This document shows, in pieces, positions 11,765 to 22,542 of a stretch of 64,000 bases of DNA. The notes beneath the pieces were generated by a model. That model saw nothing but the letters and a program-made list of their open reading frames with translations. It had not been told where the DNA came from and did not search any database. Source of the DNA: Piper betle (Eukaryota; Streptophyta; Magnoliopsida; Piperales; Piperaceae); contig JAURVB010004897.1 in assembly GCA_033002965.1 (NCBI GenBank), positions 1 through 64,000 of the forward strand, in the 5' to 3' direction. Position numbers and translations under genes: made by a program. Position 1 is the stretch's first letter. Every line of letters starts with the position of its first letter.

Positions 11765-12972
11765 ACCTCTTGTCCTTATAAAAATTCCATCCTCAAAATT
11801 TTTCACATTAACTGCGATCAGACAACTCAACAGAAGTGTCATCTCGTTGGCAACTAGTAACTCTCCCTTGAAAGTTAGCTGCACACAGCCCAAACAGAGC
11901 AACATGAAGCTAGAACTCTGAACACATGCAAAGGTCACTAGCTCCTTAATAATCCAGCTGGATAGACTACGCGTGATCGAATTAGCTGGTGAAAAATGTC
12001 ATACATGTTAGAATCATCTAACTAGACTAACCATGCATGCTCAAATCGTCTCAGTGAATTGGCCATACATGCTCAAATCGTCTCAGTGGACTGACCATGC
12101 ATGCTCGAATTGTCTTGCTAGACTGACCATGCATGCTCAAATCATCTCTTTGTACTAACTCCTAGGGTCACTGCACACCATACATGTTGGAATCATCTGT
12201 CTAGACTAACCATACATGCTGAAAAGCAATGATCTTGGTGGGAAAAACTTAAGCTCACCCCTAAGGGTCTACTGTGTAGTAGAGCAAGTACTCTATAGTA
12301 TCGCAGGGTACTAGTCAGAACTACATTAAGAAAAACTATATTGGTGTGAGGTATGTGGCCTAACATTTACCAATGTCTCCCCTATCCTCATCAATGTGAA
12401 AGGTCAGCTACATGTACCCTCAAGGCACTCTGCTCCAGGTCGTATGGCTATACTAGGATGTCTTGTGAGTCTTGCTACCCTATAGTAGACACAGGTACCA
12501 AGGGTGTATGCTAATGATCTTTATGACTCACTATTGCCAGTCTAGGTCAAATACTCAGGTGTCCGTATAAGAGGAGCTGGATTGCTCACTCGGTCTTTCA
12601 CTAACTTGGCCCCTACTCAAGTATATCACTTCATTCCATAATGGAACAAAGATAGTTATGATAACTCTACTATGTGCTATGACATTCGTAACTATCTATG
12701 TGACCATTAACTGATGCTGAAGAGGGCTCTCTATAATGGAATGAGGGCAAAAACACCTGTCCATGTACAGCGTGCCTTAAGGAGTATGAAAACACATTCT
12801 GTATAAAACTGTATGATCTGTATCTGGTCTATGCATGTGCGTTGGTGAATGTCTGTTCATCTCCACTATCTAGGTAAATTGATCACATGATTAGTATGTC
12901 TGGAAGAGGGAATGAAAATGCCAGACTTTGTTTGGTGTCTATGTATTAGATGGATAGATAATGGATCTCTTG
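11765..12972 (-). other. Family D internal region, 3' segment with PPT
   Basis: On the minus strand the segment next to the LTR reads TTTTGAGGATGGAATTTTTA then TAAGGACAAGAGGT, an arrangement typical of the PPT-side end of chromoviruses (compare the TTTCGGGGACGAAATTTCC motif of the TRIMs). A 32-bp tandem repeat sits at 11,999-12,230. The rest (12,231-12,972) shows no protein motif that I recognise. It is interrupted at 12,972 by the LTR-A element and continues at 21,556. Confidence 0.55.
11999..12230. repeat. 32-bp minisatellite
   Basis: Five clear 32-bp units, each beginning CCATGCATGCTCAAATC or CCATACATG; start points include 12,031, 12,063, 12,095 and 12,127. Two more diverged units occur at 12,179-12,230. 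Each unit contains the palindrome GCATGC or a one-base variant. Confidence 0.9.
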
Positions 12973-15168
12973 TGTAACGACCCGGCCATTTTTAACAATA
13001 TTGTGGGCCTTGTTGGCCAGGTGTTACAAAAATAAAACTACTAAATGCCGAGTAATAAGTTATAAAATAATGGTTCCCACAGTCTTAGACCATTTCCCAT
13101 AGCCACATTTATAACTCAAAACAAAATAAAAAGAAGTCTCATTCTCCTAACCTGACTATCCTATCATACTTTTATTCTACCTTATTTAAGCTGAAATCAA
13201 ATAATCTTGATTGGCCTACATACCCATGTCGGGATCAAGCTCGATGTAGTTCTATTCGCTGATGGGTTAGTCCACCGTGCCACTATAAAATATTGGGCCG
13301 ATGGGTCAGTCCATCGTGCCCCCTTATTGGCCGATTGGTTCATTTCATCGTACCCCCTATTATATTGTAGTTCTATTTGCTGATGGGTTAGTCCACCGTG
13401 CCACTATAAAATATTGGGTCGATGGGTCAGTCCATCGTGCCCCCTTATTTGTCGATTAGTTCACTCCATTGTACCCCCTATTATGTTGTAGTTCTATTAG
13501 CTGATGGGTTAGTCCACCATGCCACTATAAAATATTGGGCCGATGGGTCAGTCCATCGTACACCCTATTATGTTGTAGTTCTATTCGCTGATGGGTTAGT
13601 CCACCGTGCCACTATAAAATATTGGGCTGATGGGTCAGTCCATCATACCTCCTATTGGCCGATGGGTCCATTCCACAGTACAACTTATTAGGTTGAGCCA
13701 ATGGGTCCATTCCACCGTACCCCCCTATTGGCCGATGGGTCCATTCCACCGTACCACTTATTAGGTTGAGCCGATGGGTCAATTCCACCGTACCCGATGG
13801 GTCCATTCCATTGTACCACTTATTAGGTTGAGCCGATGGGTCCATTCCACCGTTCCCCATATTGGCCGATGGGTCCATTCCATCGTACCACTGTATTAGG
13901 TTGAGCCGATGGGTCCATTCCACCATACCCCCTATTGACCGATGGGTCCAGTCCACCGTACCACTTATTAGGTTGAGCCGATTGGTCCATTCCACCGTAC
14001 CCCCTATTGGCCGATGGGTCCATTCCACAGTCCAACTTATTAGGTTGAGCCGATGGGTCCATTCCACCATACCCCCTATTAGCCGATGGGTCCATTCCAC
14101 CGTACCCCCATATTGGCTGACGGGTCCATTCCACCGTACCACTGTATTAGGTTGAGCCGACGGGTCCATTCCACCGTACCCCTATTGGCCGATGGGTCCA
14201 GTCCACCGTACCACTTATTAGCTTGAGCCGATGGGTCCATTCCACCGTACCCCTATTGGCCGATGGGTCCATTCCACCGTATCCCTTATTTGCCGATGGG
14301 TCCATTCCACCGTACCCCCTATTGGCCGATGGGTCCATTCCACCGTAGCACTTATTAGGTTGAACCGATGGGTCCATTCCACTGTACCCCCTATTGGCCG
14401 ATGGGTCCATTCCACCGTACCACTGTATTAGGTTGAGCCGATGGGTCCATTCCACCGTACCTCCCTATTGGCCGGTGGGTCCATTCCACCGTACCACTTA
14501 TTGGGTTGAGCCAATGGGTCCATTCCACCGTACCCCCTATTGGCCGATATTTATTAATGGACTGTCCGTTCCATTCTGACAATCAAACGTGAATTTCATA
14601 TCTGCCATCTAATTTGCAACCATACAATATCTCAACACCCAAAGATCTATTGCAATTTATACCAAAAAGTTCCAGCTACTTTGCAAGGTATTTCTAATGA
14701 ATTTATGCGTTGCAACCATGCATGTAAGAGTTCTAATGGAAAAGAAACTAAGAAGAAGTATGAAATACTTACACCACAATGGAAAGGCACTGGAGAGGAG
14801 GCAAGAAGGAGTGGACACCTTTTCTCCCTAACCCCCTCCTCCTATATATATATATGCTTCAACGAGTTCCTCAATTAAATTCTCACATCTATTCATGTAT
14901 AGGTATTGCCTAGGTTCAACGAGTCCCTTTATTAAATTCTCTTACCCCATCATCCGTTCATGAATCAGTATTCTCTAGGTTGGGTTCGTCTTCCCTAATA
15001 CCAGAGTTTGGCCTTACGTCTTCTCTAAGGTTAGGGTTTGACTTTACTATTGAACTGTGACCGGTCTACTTGATAACCAACCATATCCATTAATCGAAAA
15101 TAATATTTCATAATACTTAGGTTCAAGTCTTGAAATAAAAATTTTCACATATATTCACGGTTCTTACA
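12973..15168 (-). repeat. LTR-A 3' LTR (2,196 bp)
   Basis: Single-length version of the LTR. On the plus strand the order is U5 end (TGTAACGACCCGGCC), the conserved GGTTCCCACAGTCTTAGACC box, the minisatellite (13,246-14,545), unique U3 sequence with a TATA-like run at 14,843-14,857, and the GGTTCTTACA end. Confidence 0.88.
13246..14545. repeat. LTR-A minisatellite, single array
   Basis: Two ~121-bp higher-order units open the array (marker GTAGTTCTATT at 13,246, 13,367 and 13,488; the next is shortened, at 13,575). Alternating 33-bp (GGCCGATGGGTCCATTCCAC...) and 39-40-bp (GAGCCGATGGGTCCATTCCA...) units then run to 14,545. Confidence 0.92.
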
Positions 15169-15210
15169 ATCTCCTCAACTTAGAAATATTTCGTCCCCGA
15201 AATATTATAA
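15169..15210 (-). promoter_or_regulatory. Polypurine-tract region of LTR-A element
   Basis: The minus strand reads ATTTCGGGGACGAAATATTT, then CTAAGTTGAGGAGAT, then the LTR start TGTAAGAACC. The same arrangement (TTTCGGGGACGAAATTTCC, a purine run, LTR) closes the internal region of every TRIM in the window. Confidence 0.85.
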
Positions 15211-15279
15211 TATCAACAGGATGATCATGATTAACTATATCTTCGGAACCTCAGGTTGCTCTTGTTGTTGCTTCGGAGG

Positions 15280-15435
15280 CTAACGAGAGTCCTTATGTAT
15301 GTGTCCCGTCCTTCCACAATTGTAGCACCGACGGGGCTCACTGCATAACCGTAAATGCATCTTGTCGCAATTTTTACATAGTCGACAAGAAATCACCTGA
15401 AACTTCCTTTTGCGGTTCCCATCAACATTCTGTTA
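15280..15435 (-). pseudogene. Gag nucleocapsid (zinc-knuckle) remnant
   Basis: A minus-strand frame ending in a stop at 15,280-15,282 contains CRLCKNC near its start and CYNCGRTGHIHKDS near its end. The latter is a CX2CX4HX4C retroviral-type zinc knuckle whose last Cys is replaced by Ser. In gypsy elements this domain packages RNA. It is the only protein remnant in the 429-bp internal region and shows that the element derives from a coding gypsy element, not from random sequence. There is no intact start; upstream frames are broken. Confidence 0.75.
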
Positions 15436-15583
15436 TGTTCAAAAAAATTTTTTTACCAATGATTACTTAGGTTTGTTAGTGAGTCCACTAATTCACTAAT
15501 GACATACCCCATTGGAGGAAGATAAATATTTGATTCTTCAACAAGGTACTTGAGTCATAAGATGTGAGCTTTTGGGAAACCTA

Positions 15584-15595
15584 GCTCTGATACCA
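15584..15595 (-). promoter_or_regulatory. Primer-binding site of LTR-A element
   Basis: The plus strand reads GCTCTGATACCA, so the minus strand carries TGGTATCAGAGC two bases inside the LTR end at 15,598. It matches the plant initiator tRNA-Met PBS and fixes the orientation of the element. Confidence 0.92.
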
Positions 15596-15597
15596 CC

Positions 15598-18500
15598 TGT
15601 AACGACCCGGTCATTTTTAACAATATTGTGGGCCTAGTTAGCCAGGTGTTACAAAAATAAAACCACTAAATGCCGAGTAATAAGTTATAAAATAATGGTT
15701 CCCACAGTCTTAGACCATTTTCCATAGCCACATTAATAACTCAAAACAAAATAAAAGAAGTCTCATTTATTACCTATTCTCCTAACCTGACTATCCTATC
15801 ATACTTTTATTCTACCTTATTTGAGCCGAAATCAAACAATCTTAATTGACCTACATACCCATGTCGGGATCAAGCTCGATGTAGTTCTATTGGCTGATGG
15901 GTTAGTCCACCGTGCCACTATAAACTATTGGGCCGATGGGTCAGTCCATCGTGCCCCGTTATTGGCCGATTGGTTCATTCCATCGTACCCCCTATTATGT
16001 TGTAGTCTCTATTGGCTGATGGGTTAGTCCACCGTGCCACTATAAAATATTGGGCCGATGGGTATGTCCATCGTGCCCCCTTATTGGCTGATTGGTTCAT
16101 TTCATCGTACCCCCTATTATGTTATAGTTTTATTGGCTGATGGGTTAGTCCACCGTGCCACTATAAAATATTGGGCCGATGGGTCACTTCATCGTGCCCC
16201 CTTATTAGCCAATTAGTTCATTCCATCGTACCCCCTATTATGTTGTAGTTCTATTGGGTGATGGGTTAGTCCACCGTGCCACTATAAAATATTGGGCCGA
16301 TGGGTCAGTCCATCGTACCCCTATTATGTTGTAGTTCTATTCGCTGATGGGTTAGTCTACCGTGCCACTATAAAATATTGAGCCGATGGGTCCATTCCAC
16401 CGTACCACTTATTAGGTTGAGCCAATGGGTCCATTCCACCGTACCCCCTATTAGCCAATGGGTCCATTCCACCGTACCACTTATTAGGTTAAGTCGATGG
16501 GTCCATTCCACTGTACCCCCCTATTGGCCGATGGGTCCATTCCACCGTACCCCCTATTTGCTGACGGGTCCATTCCACCGTACCACTGTATTAGGTTGAG
16601 CCGACGGGTCCATTCCACCGTACCCCCTATTGGCCGTTGGGTCCATTCCACCGTACCACTTATTAGGTTGAGCAGATGGGTCCATTCCACCGTACCCCTT
16701 GTTAGCCAATGGGTCCATTCCACCGTACCCCTTGTTAGCCAATGGGTCCATTCCACCATACCACTGTATTAGGTTGAGCCGATGGGTCCATTCCACCGTA
16801 CCCCCTATTGGCCGATGGGTCCATTCCACCATACCACTGTATTAGGTTGAGCCGATGAGTCCATTCCACCATACCCCCTATTGGCCGATGGGTCCAGTCC
16901 ACCATACCACTTATTAGGTTGAGCCGATTGGTCCATTGCACCGTACCCCCTATTGGCCGATGGGTCCATCCCACAGTACAACTTATTAGGTTGAGCCGAT
17001 GGGTCCATTCCACCATACCCCCTATTGGCCGATGGGTCCATTCCACCGTACCACTGTATTAGGTTGAGCTAATGGGTCCATTCCACTGTACCCCCTATTG
17101 GCCGATGGGTCCATTCCACCGTACCACTTATTAGGTTGAGCCGATGGGTCCATTCCACCGTACCTCCCTATTGGCCGATGGGTCCATTCCACCGTACCAC
17201 TGTATTAGGTTGAGCCGAGGGGTCCATTCTACCGTACCCCCTATTGGCCGATGGGTCCATTCCACCGTAACACTTATTAAGTTGAGCCGATGGGTATGTC
17301 CATCGTGCCCCCTTATTGGCTGATTGGTTCATTTCATCGTACCCCTATTATGTTATAGTTTTATTGGCTGATGGGTTAGTCCACCGTGCCACTATAAAAT
17401 ATTGGGCCGATGGGTCACTTCATCGTGCCCCCTTATTAGCCAATTAGTTCATTCCATCGTACCCCCTATTATGTTGTAGTTCTATTGGGTGATGGGTTAG
17501 TCCACCGTGCCACTATAAAATATTGGGCCGATGGGTCAGTCCATCGTACCCCTATTATGTTGTAGTTCTATTCGCTGATGGGTTAGTCTACCGTGCCACT
17601 ATAAAATATTGAGCCGATGGGTCCATTCCACCGTACCACTTATTAGGTTGAGCCAATGGGTCCATTCCACCGTACCCCCTATTAGCCAATGGGTCCATTC
17701 CACCGTACCACTTATTAGGTTAAGTCGATGGGTCCATTCCACTGTACCCCCTATTGGCCGATGGGTCCATTCCACCGTACCCCCTATTTACTGACGGGTC
17801 CATTCCACCGTACCACTGTATTAGGTTGAGCCGACGGGTCCATTCCAACGTACCCCCTATTGGCCGTTGGGTCCATTCCACCGTACCACTTATTAGGTTG
17901 AGCAGATGGGTCCATTCCACCGTACCCCTTGTTAGCCAATGGGTCCATTCCACCGTACCCCTTGTTAGCCAATGGGTCCATTCCACCATACCACTGTATT
18001 AGGTTGAGCCGATGAGTCCATTCCACCATACCCCCCTATTGGCCGATGGGTCCAGTCCACCATACCACTTATTAGGTTGAGCCGATTGGTCCATTGCACC
18101 GTACCCCCTATTGGCCAATGGGTCCATCCCACAGTACAACTTATTAGGTTGAGCCGATGGGTCCATTCCACCATACCCCCTATTGGCCGATGGGTCCATT
18201 CCACCGTGCCACTGTATTAGGTTGAGCTAATGGGTCCATTCCACAGTACCCCCTATTGGCCGATGGGTCCATTCCACCGTACCACTTATGAGGTTGAGCC
18301 GATGGGTCCATTCCACCGTACCCCCTATTGGCCGATGGGTCCATTCCACCGTACCACTGTATTAGGTTGAGCCGAGGGGTCCATTCTACCGTACCCCCCT
18401 ATTGGCCGATGGGTCCATTCCACCGTAACACTTATTAAGTTGAGCCGATGGGTATGTCCATCGTGCCCCCTTATTGGCTGATTGGTTCATTTCATCGTAC

Positions 18501-21500
18501 CCCCTATTATGTTATAGTTTTATTGGCTGATGGGTTAGTCCACCGTGCCACTATAAAATATTGGGCCGATGGGTCACTTCATCGTGCCCCCTTATTAGCC
18601 AATTAGTTCATTCCATCGTACCCCCTATTATGTTGTAGTTCTATTGGGTGATGGGTTAGTCCACCGTGCCACTATAAAATATTGGGCCGATGGGTCAGTC
18701 CATCGTACCCCTATTATGTTGTAGTTCTATTCGCTGATGGGTTAGTCTACCGTGCCACTATAAAATATTGAGCCGATGGGTCCATTCCACCGTACCACTT
18801 ATTAGGTTGAGCCAATGGGTCCATTCCACCGTACCCCCTATTAGCCAATGGGTCCATTCCACCGTACCACTTATTAGGTTAAGTCGATGGGTCCATTCCA
18901 CTGTACCCCCTATTGGCCGATGGGTCCATTCCACCGTACCCCCCTATTTGCTGACGTTTCCATTCCACCGTACCACTGTATTAGGTTGAGCCGACGGGTC
19001 CATTCCACCGTACCCCCTATTGGCCGTTGGGTCCATTCCACCGTACCACTTATTAGGTTGAGCAGATGGGTCCATTCCACCGTACCCCTTGTTAGCCAAT
19101 GGGTCCATTCCACCGTACCCCTTGTTAGCCAATGGGTCCATTCTACCATACCACTGTATTAGGTTGAGCCGATGGGTCCATTCCACCGTACCCCCCTATT
19201 GGCCGATGGGTCCATTCCACCATACCACTGTATTAGGTTGAGCCGATGAGTCCATTCCACCATACCCCCTATTGGCCGATGGGTCCAGTCCACCATACCA
19301 CTTATTAGGTTGAGCCGATTGGTCCATTGCACCGTACCCCTATTGGCCGATGGGTCCATCCCACAGTACAACTTATTAGGTTGAGCCGATGGGTCCATTC
19401 CACCATACCCCTATTGGCCGATGGGTCCATTCCACCGTACCACTGTATTAGGTTGAGCTAATGGGTCCATTCCACGGTACCCCCTATTGGCCGATGGGTC
19501 CATTCCACCGTACCACTTATTAGGTTGAGCCGATGGGTCCATTCCACCGTACTCCCTATTGGCCGATGGGTCCATTCCACCGTACCACTGTATTAGGTTG
19601 AGCCGAGGGGTCCATTCTACCGTACCCCCTATTGGCCGATGGGTCCATTCCACCGTAACACTTATTAAGTTGAGCCGATGGGTATGTCCATCGTGCCCCC
19701 TTATTGGCTGATTGGTTCATTTCATCGTACCCCTATTATGTTATAGTTTTATTGGCTGATGGGTTAGTCCACCGTGCCACTATAAAATATTGGGCCGATG
19801 GGTCACTTCATCGTGCCCCCTTATTAGCCAATTAGTTCATTCCATCGTACTCCCTATTATGTTGTAGTTCTATTGGGTGATGGGTTAGTCCACCGTGCCA
19901 CTATAAAATATTGGGCCGATGGGTCAGTCCATCGTACCCCTATTATGTTGTAGTTCTATTCGCTGATGGGTTAGTCTACCGTGCCACTATAAAATATTGA
20001 GCCGATGGATCCATTCCACCGTACCACTTATTAGGTTGAGCCAATGGGTCCATTCCACCGTACCCCCTATTAGCCAATGGGTCCATTCCACCGTACCACT
20101 TATTAGGTTAAGTCGATGGGTCCATTCCACTGTACCCCCCTATTGGCCGATGGGTCCATTCCACCGTACCCCCTATTTGCTGACGGGTCCATTCCACCGT
20201 ACCACTGTATTAGGTTGAGTCGACGGGTCCATTCCACCGTACCCCCTATTGGCCGTTGGGTCCATTCCACCGTACCACTTATTTGGTTGAGCAGATGGGT
20301 CCATTCCACCGTACCCCTTGTTAGCCAATGGGTCCATTCCACCGTACCCCTTGTTAGCCAATGGGTCCATTCCACCATACCACTGTATTAGGTTGAGCCG
20401 ATGGGTCCATTCCACCGTACCCCCCTATTGGCCGATGGGTCCATTCCACCATACCACTGTATTAGGTTGAGCCGATGAGTCCATTCCACCATACCCCCTA
20501 TTGGCCGATGGGTCCAGTCCACCATACCACTTATTAGGTTGAGCCGATTGGTCCATTGCACCGTACCCCCTATTGGCCGATGGGTCCATCCCACAGTACA
20601 ACTTATTAGGTTGAGCCGATGGGTCCATTCCACCATACCCCCTATTGGCCGATGGGTCCATTCCACCGTACCACTGTATTAGGTTGAGCTAATGGGTCCA
20701 TTCCACAGTACCCCTATTGGCCGATGGGTCCATTCCACCGTACCACTTATTAGGTTGAGCCGATGGGTCCATTCCACCGTACCCCTATTGGCCGATGGGT
20801 CCATTCCACCGTACCACTGTATTAGGTTGAGCCGAGGGGTCCATTCTACCGTACCCCCTATTGGCCGATGGGTCCATTCCACCGTAACACTTATTAAGTT
20901 GAGCCGATGGGTCCATTCCTTCGTACGCCCCTATTGGCCGATATTTATTTATGGAATGTCCGTTCCATTCTGACAGTCAAACGTGAATTTCATATTTACC
21001 ATCTTATTTTCAACCATACAGTATTTCAACACCTAAAGACCTATTGAAATTTATACGAAAAAGTTCATGCAACTTAGCAAGGTATTTCTAATGAATTTAT
21101 GCGTTGCAACCATGCATGTACGAGTTCTAATGAAAAGAAACTAAGAAGAAGTATGAAATACTTACACCACAATGGAAAGGCACCGGGGAGGAGGCAAGAA
21201 GGAGTGGACTGCCTTTCCTCCCTAACCCCCTCTATATATATATGCTTCAACGAGTTCCTCAATTAAATTCTCACATCTATTCATATATAGGTATTCCCTA
21301 GGTTCAACGAGTCCCTTTATTAAATTCTCTTACCCCATCATCCATTCATGAATCAGTATTCTCTAGGTTGGGTTCGTCTTTCTTAATGCCAGAGTTTAGC
21401 CTTATGTCTTCTCTAAGGTTAGGGTTTGACTTTATGTTGTACCGTGACTGGTCTACTTGATAACCAACTATATCCATTCTTCGAAAATAATATTTCAGAA

Positions 21501-21555
21501 TACTTAGGTTCAAGTCTTGAAATAAAAATTTTCACATATTTTCATGGTTCTTACA
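15598..21555 (-). repeat. LTR-A 5' LTR (5,958 bp, expanded)
   Basis: Starts and ends with the same ~270-bp U5 and ~600-bp U3 sequences as the 2,196-bp partner, but the minisatellite between them spans about 5 kb. The U3 side has a TATA-like run at about 21,232-21,243 (TATATATATATG on the plus strand). Confidence 0.9.
15885..20945. repeat. LTR-A minisatellite with four ~1.2-kb higher-order copies
   Basis: After ~121-bp units, a higher-order repeat marked by GATGGGTATGTCCATCGTGC repeats with the marker at 16,061, 17,292, 18,451 and 19,681 (spacings 1,231, 1,159 and 1,230 bp). The fourth copy ends near 20,910. The 1,159-bp copy is about 72 bp shorter, i.e. one 33+39-bp pair. Copies differ by only scattered substitutions and one-base changes in C runs, so amplification looks recent compared with the divergence between neighbouring basic units. 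Confidence 0.93.
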
Positions 21556-22542
21556 CTTGTGGACAGCTAGTCATACTGCTATAGGACTCTAACTAGTTTG
21601 TGTTTCATCCTCACATGGTCTGATATCAAGTTTGCTGGAAGAGTATATTGATATGAGAAACTCTTACTAGGTATACATCACTCTATATGTGGCGGTGTAA
21701 AGGTAATTGTACGAGTCATCATGGTAATGAAACTCTATATAGGACATTGGATGGCCCAAAAAATATGGGTATATGTGTCTCTAAGATTATCATGATTGGA
21801 CTCTGGCATAAGTGGCCAGCCTATGAAGCAGCCATCAATAACGAGTCTAACAGATGGCTCCTAACTAAGTAGTTCTAGTTCAATTAACTAACAATAGGTA
21901 TGTGCTTCTTGATACCGTATTAGTCATGCACTACTAAACAGATGGGGTTTAAATGACCCAAAGAACCACTAAATCTCCTTGAGTTATGAAAATTAATAGT
22001 GAGGTTTGACATGTGTCACACCACTTTTAAGTGGTGTGTGATCTACTATTCCCTACCAATTTGTAGCACTAATCTTGACTCACATGACTACTACCATTGT
22101 TGTAGACTCTCTCAAGCAAAGCTATCAGTTAACATAAGCATACACCGGTGTCCCTCTATTTGGTTAGCACAATCTAGTCTGGCTGAAGTCCCTATTTGCG
22201 TTGCTCCCAAACATGAGTGAAGTTTTCTCTTCCAGACTGGTCTTTCATCTACTACTTGCATTGTAAGCCCTAAACAGTATCATGAAGGTACCTCATATAC
22301 TCAAGGTAAAGGCTAAATCCTATGTCTCATGGTAAGGACCTAATCATGCTGACAAAGCACAAGGAACACATTGTTTCCCTAATGGATGCTCCCTAACTTA
22401 AACCCATCATTTATGCCAAAATTCTAATATGAGTCAAACATTTCTCTCTGGTTGGACCATACTCTAAATGAGTTAAACTATAGATCTGACCATCTGCTAA
22501 TCATCAGATCTGTGTAACCCTGACTGTGGGTCATATGTAACC
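21556..22542 (-). other. Family D internal region, middle segment
   Basis: Continuation of the D internal region beyond the LTR-A insertion. No tandem repeat and no recognisable protein. Short frames at 21,687-21,872 and 21,999-22,220 have no motifs that I know. It is interrupted at 22,542 by a solo LTR-B. Confidence 0.4.

Larger units (their letters stand above)
12973..21555 (-). mobile_element. LTR-A non-autonomous gypsy element with grossly unequal LTRs
   Basis: A minus-strand element with 3' LTR 12,973-15,168 (2,196 bp), a 429-bp internal region (15,169-15,597) and 5' LTR 15,598-21,555 (5,958 bp). Both LTRs begin TGTAACGACCCGG and end GGTTCTTACA on the plus strand. PBS and PPT lie at the expected places. 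The internal region keeps only a degraded gag zinc-knuckle reading frame, so the element cannot be autonomous. The LTR length difference comes almost wholly from the minisatellite. Flanks are TCTTG before 12,973 and CTTGT after 21,555: a 4-bp CTTG match, or a 5-bp CTTGT duplication with one T lost. It sits in the internal region of the D element. Confidence 0.88.

Noticed and set aside
13246..20945. Many long open frames on both strands encoding GGMDPSANRGY-type repeat peptides
   Set aside because: They follow from the 33-bp period of the LTR minisatellite, occur on both strands at once, and lack start context or flanking exons. Not annotated as genes.
13246..20945. CRISPR-like regular spacing
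   Set aside because: Spacers are themselves repeats of the same unit, and the context is a plant retrotransposon LTR. Not a CRISPR array.
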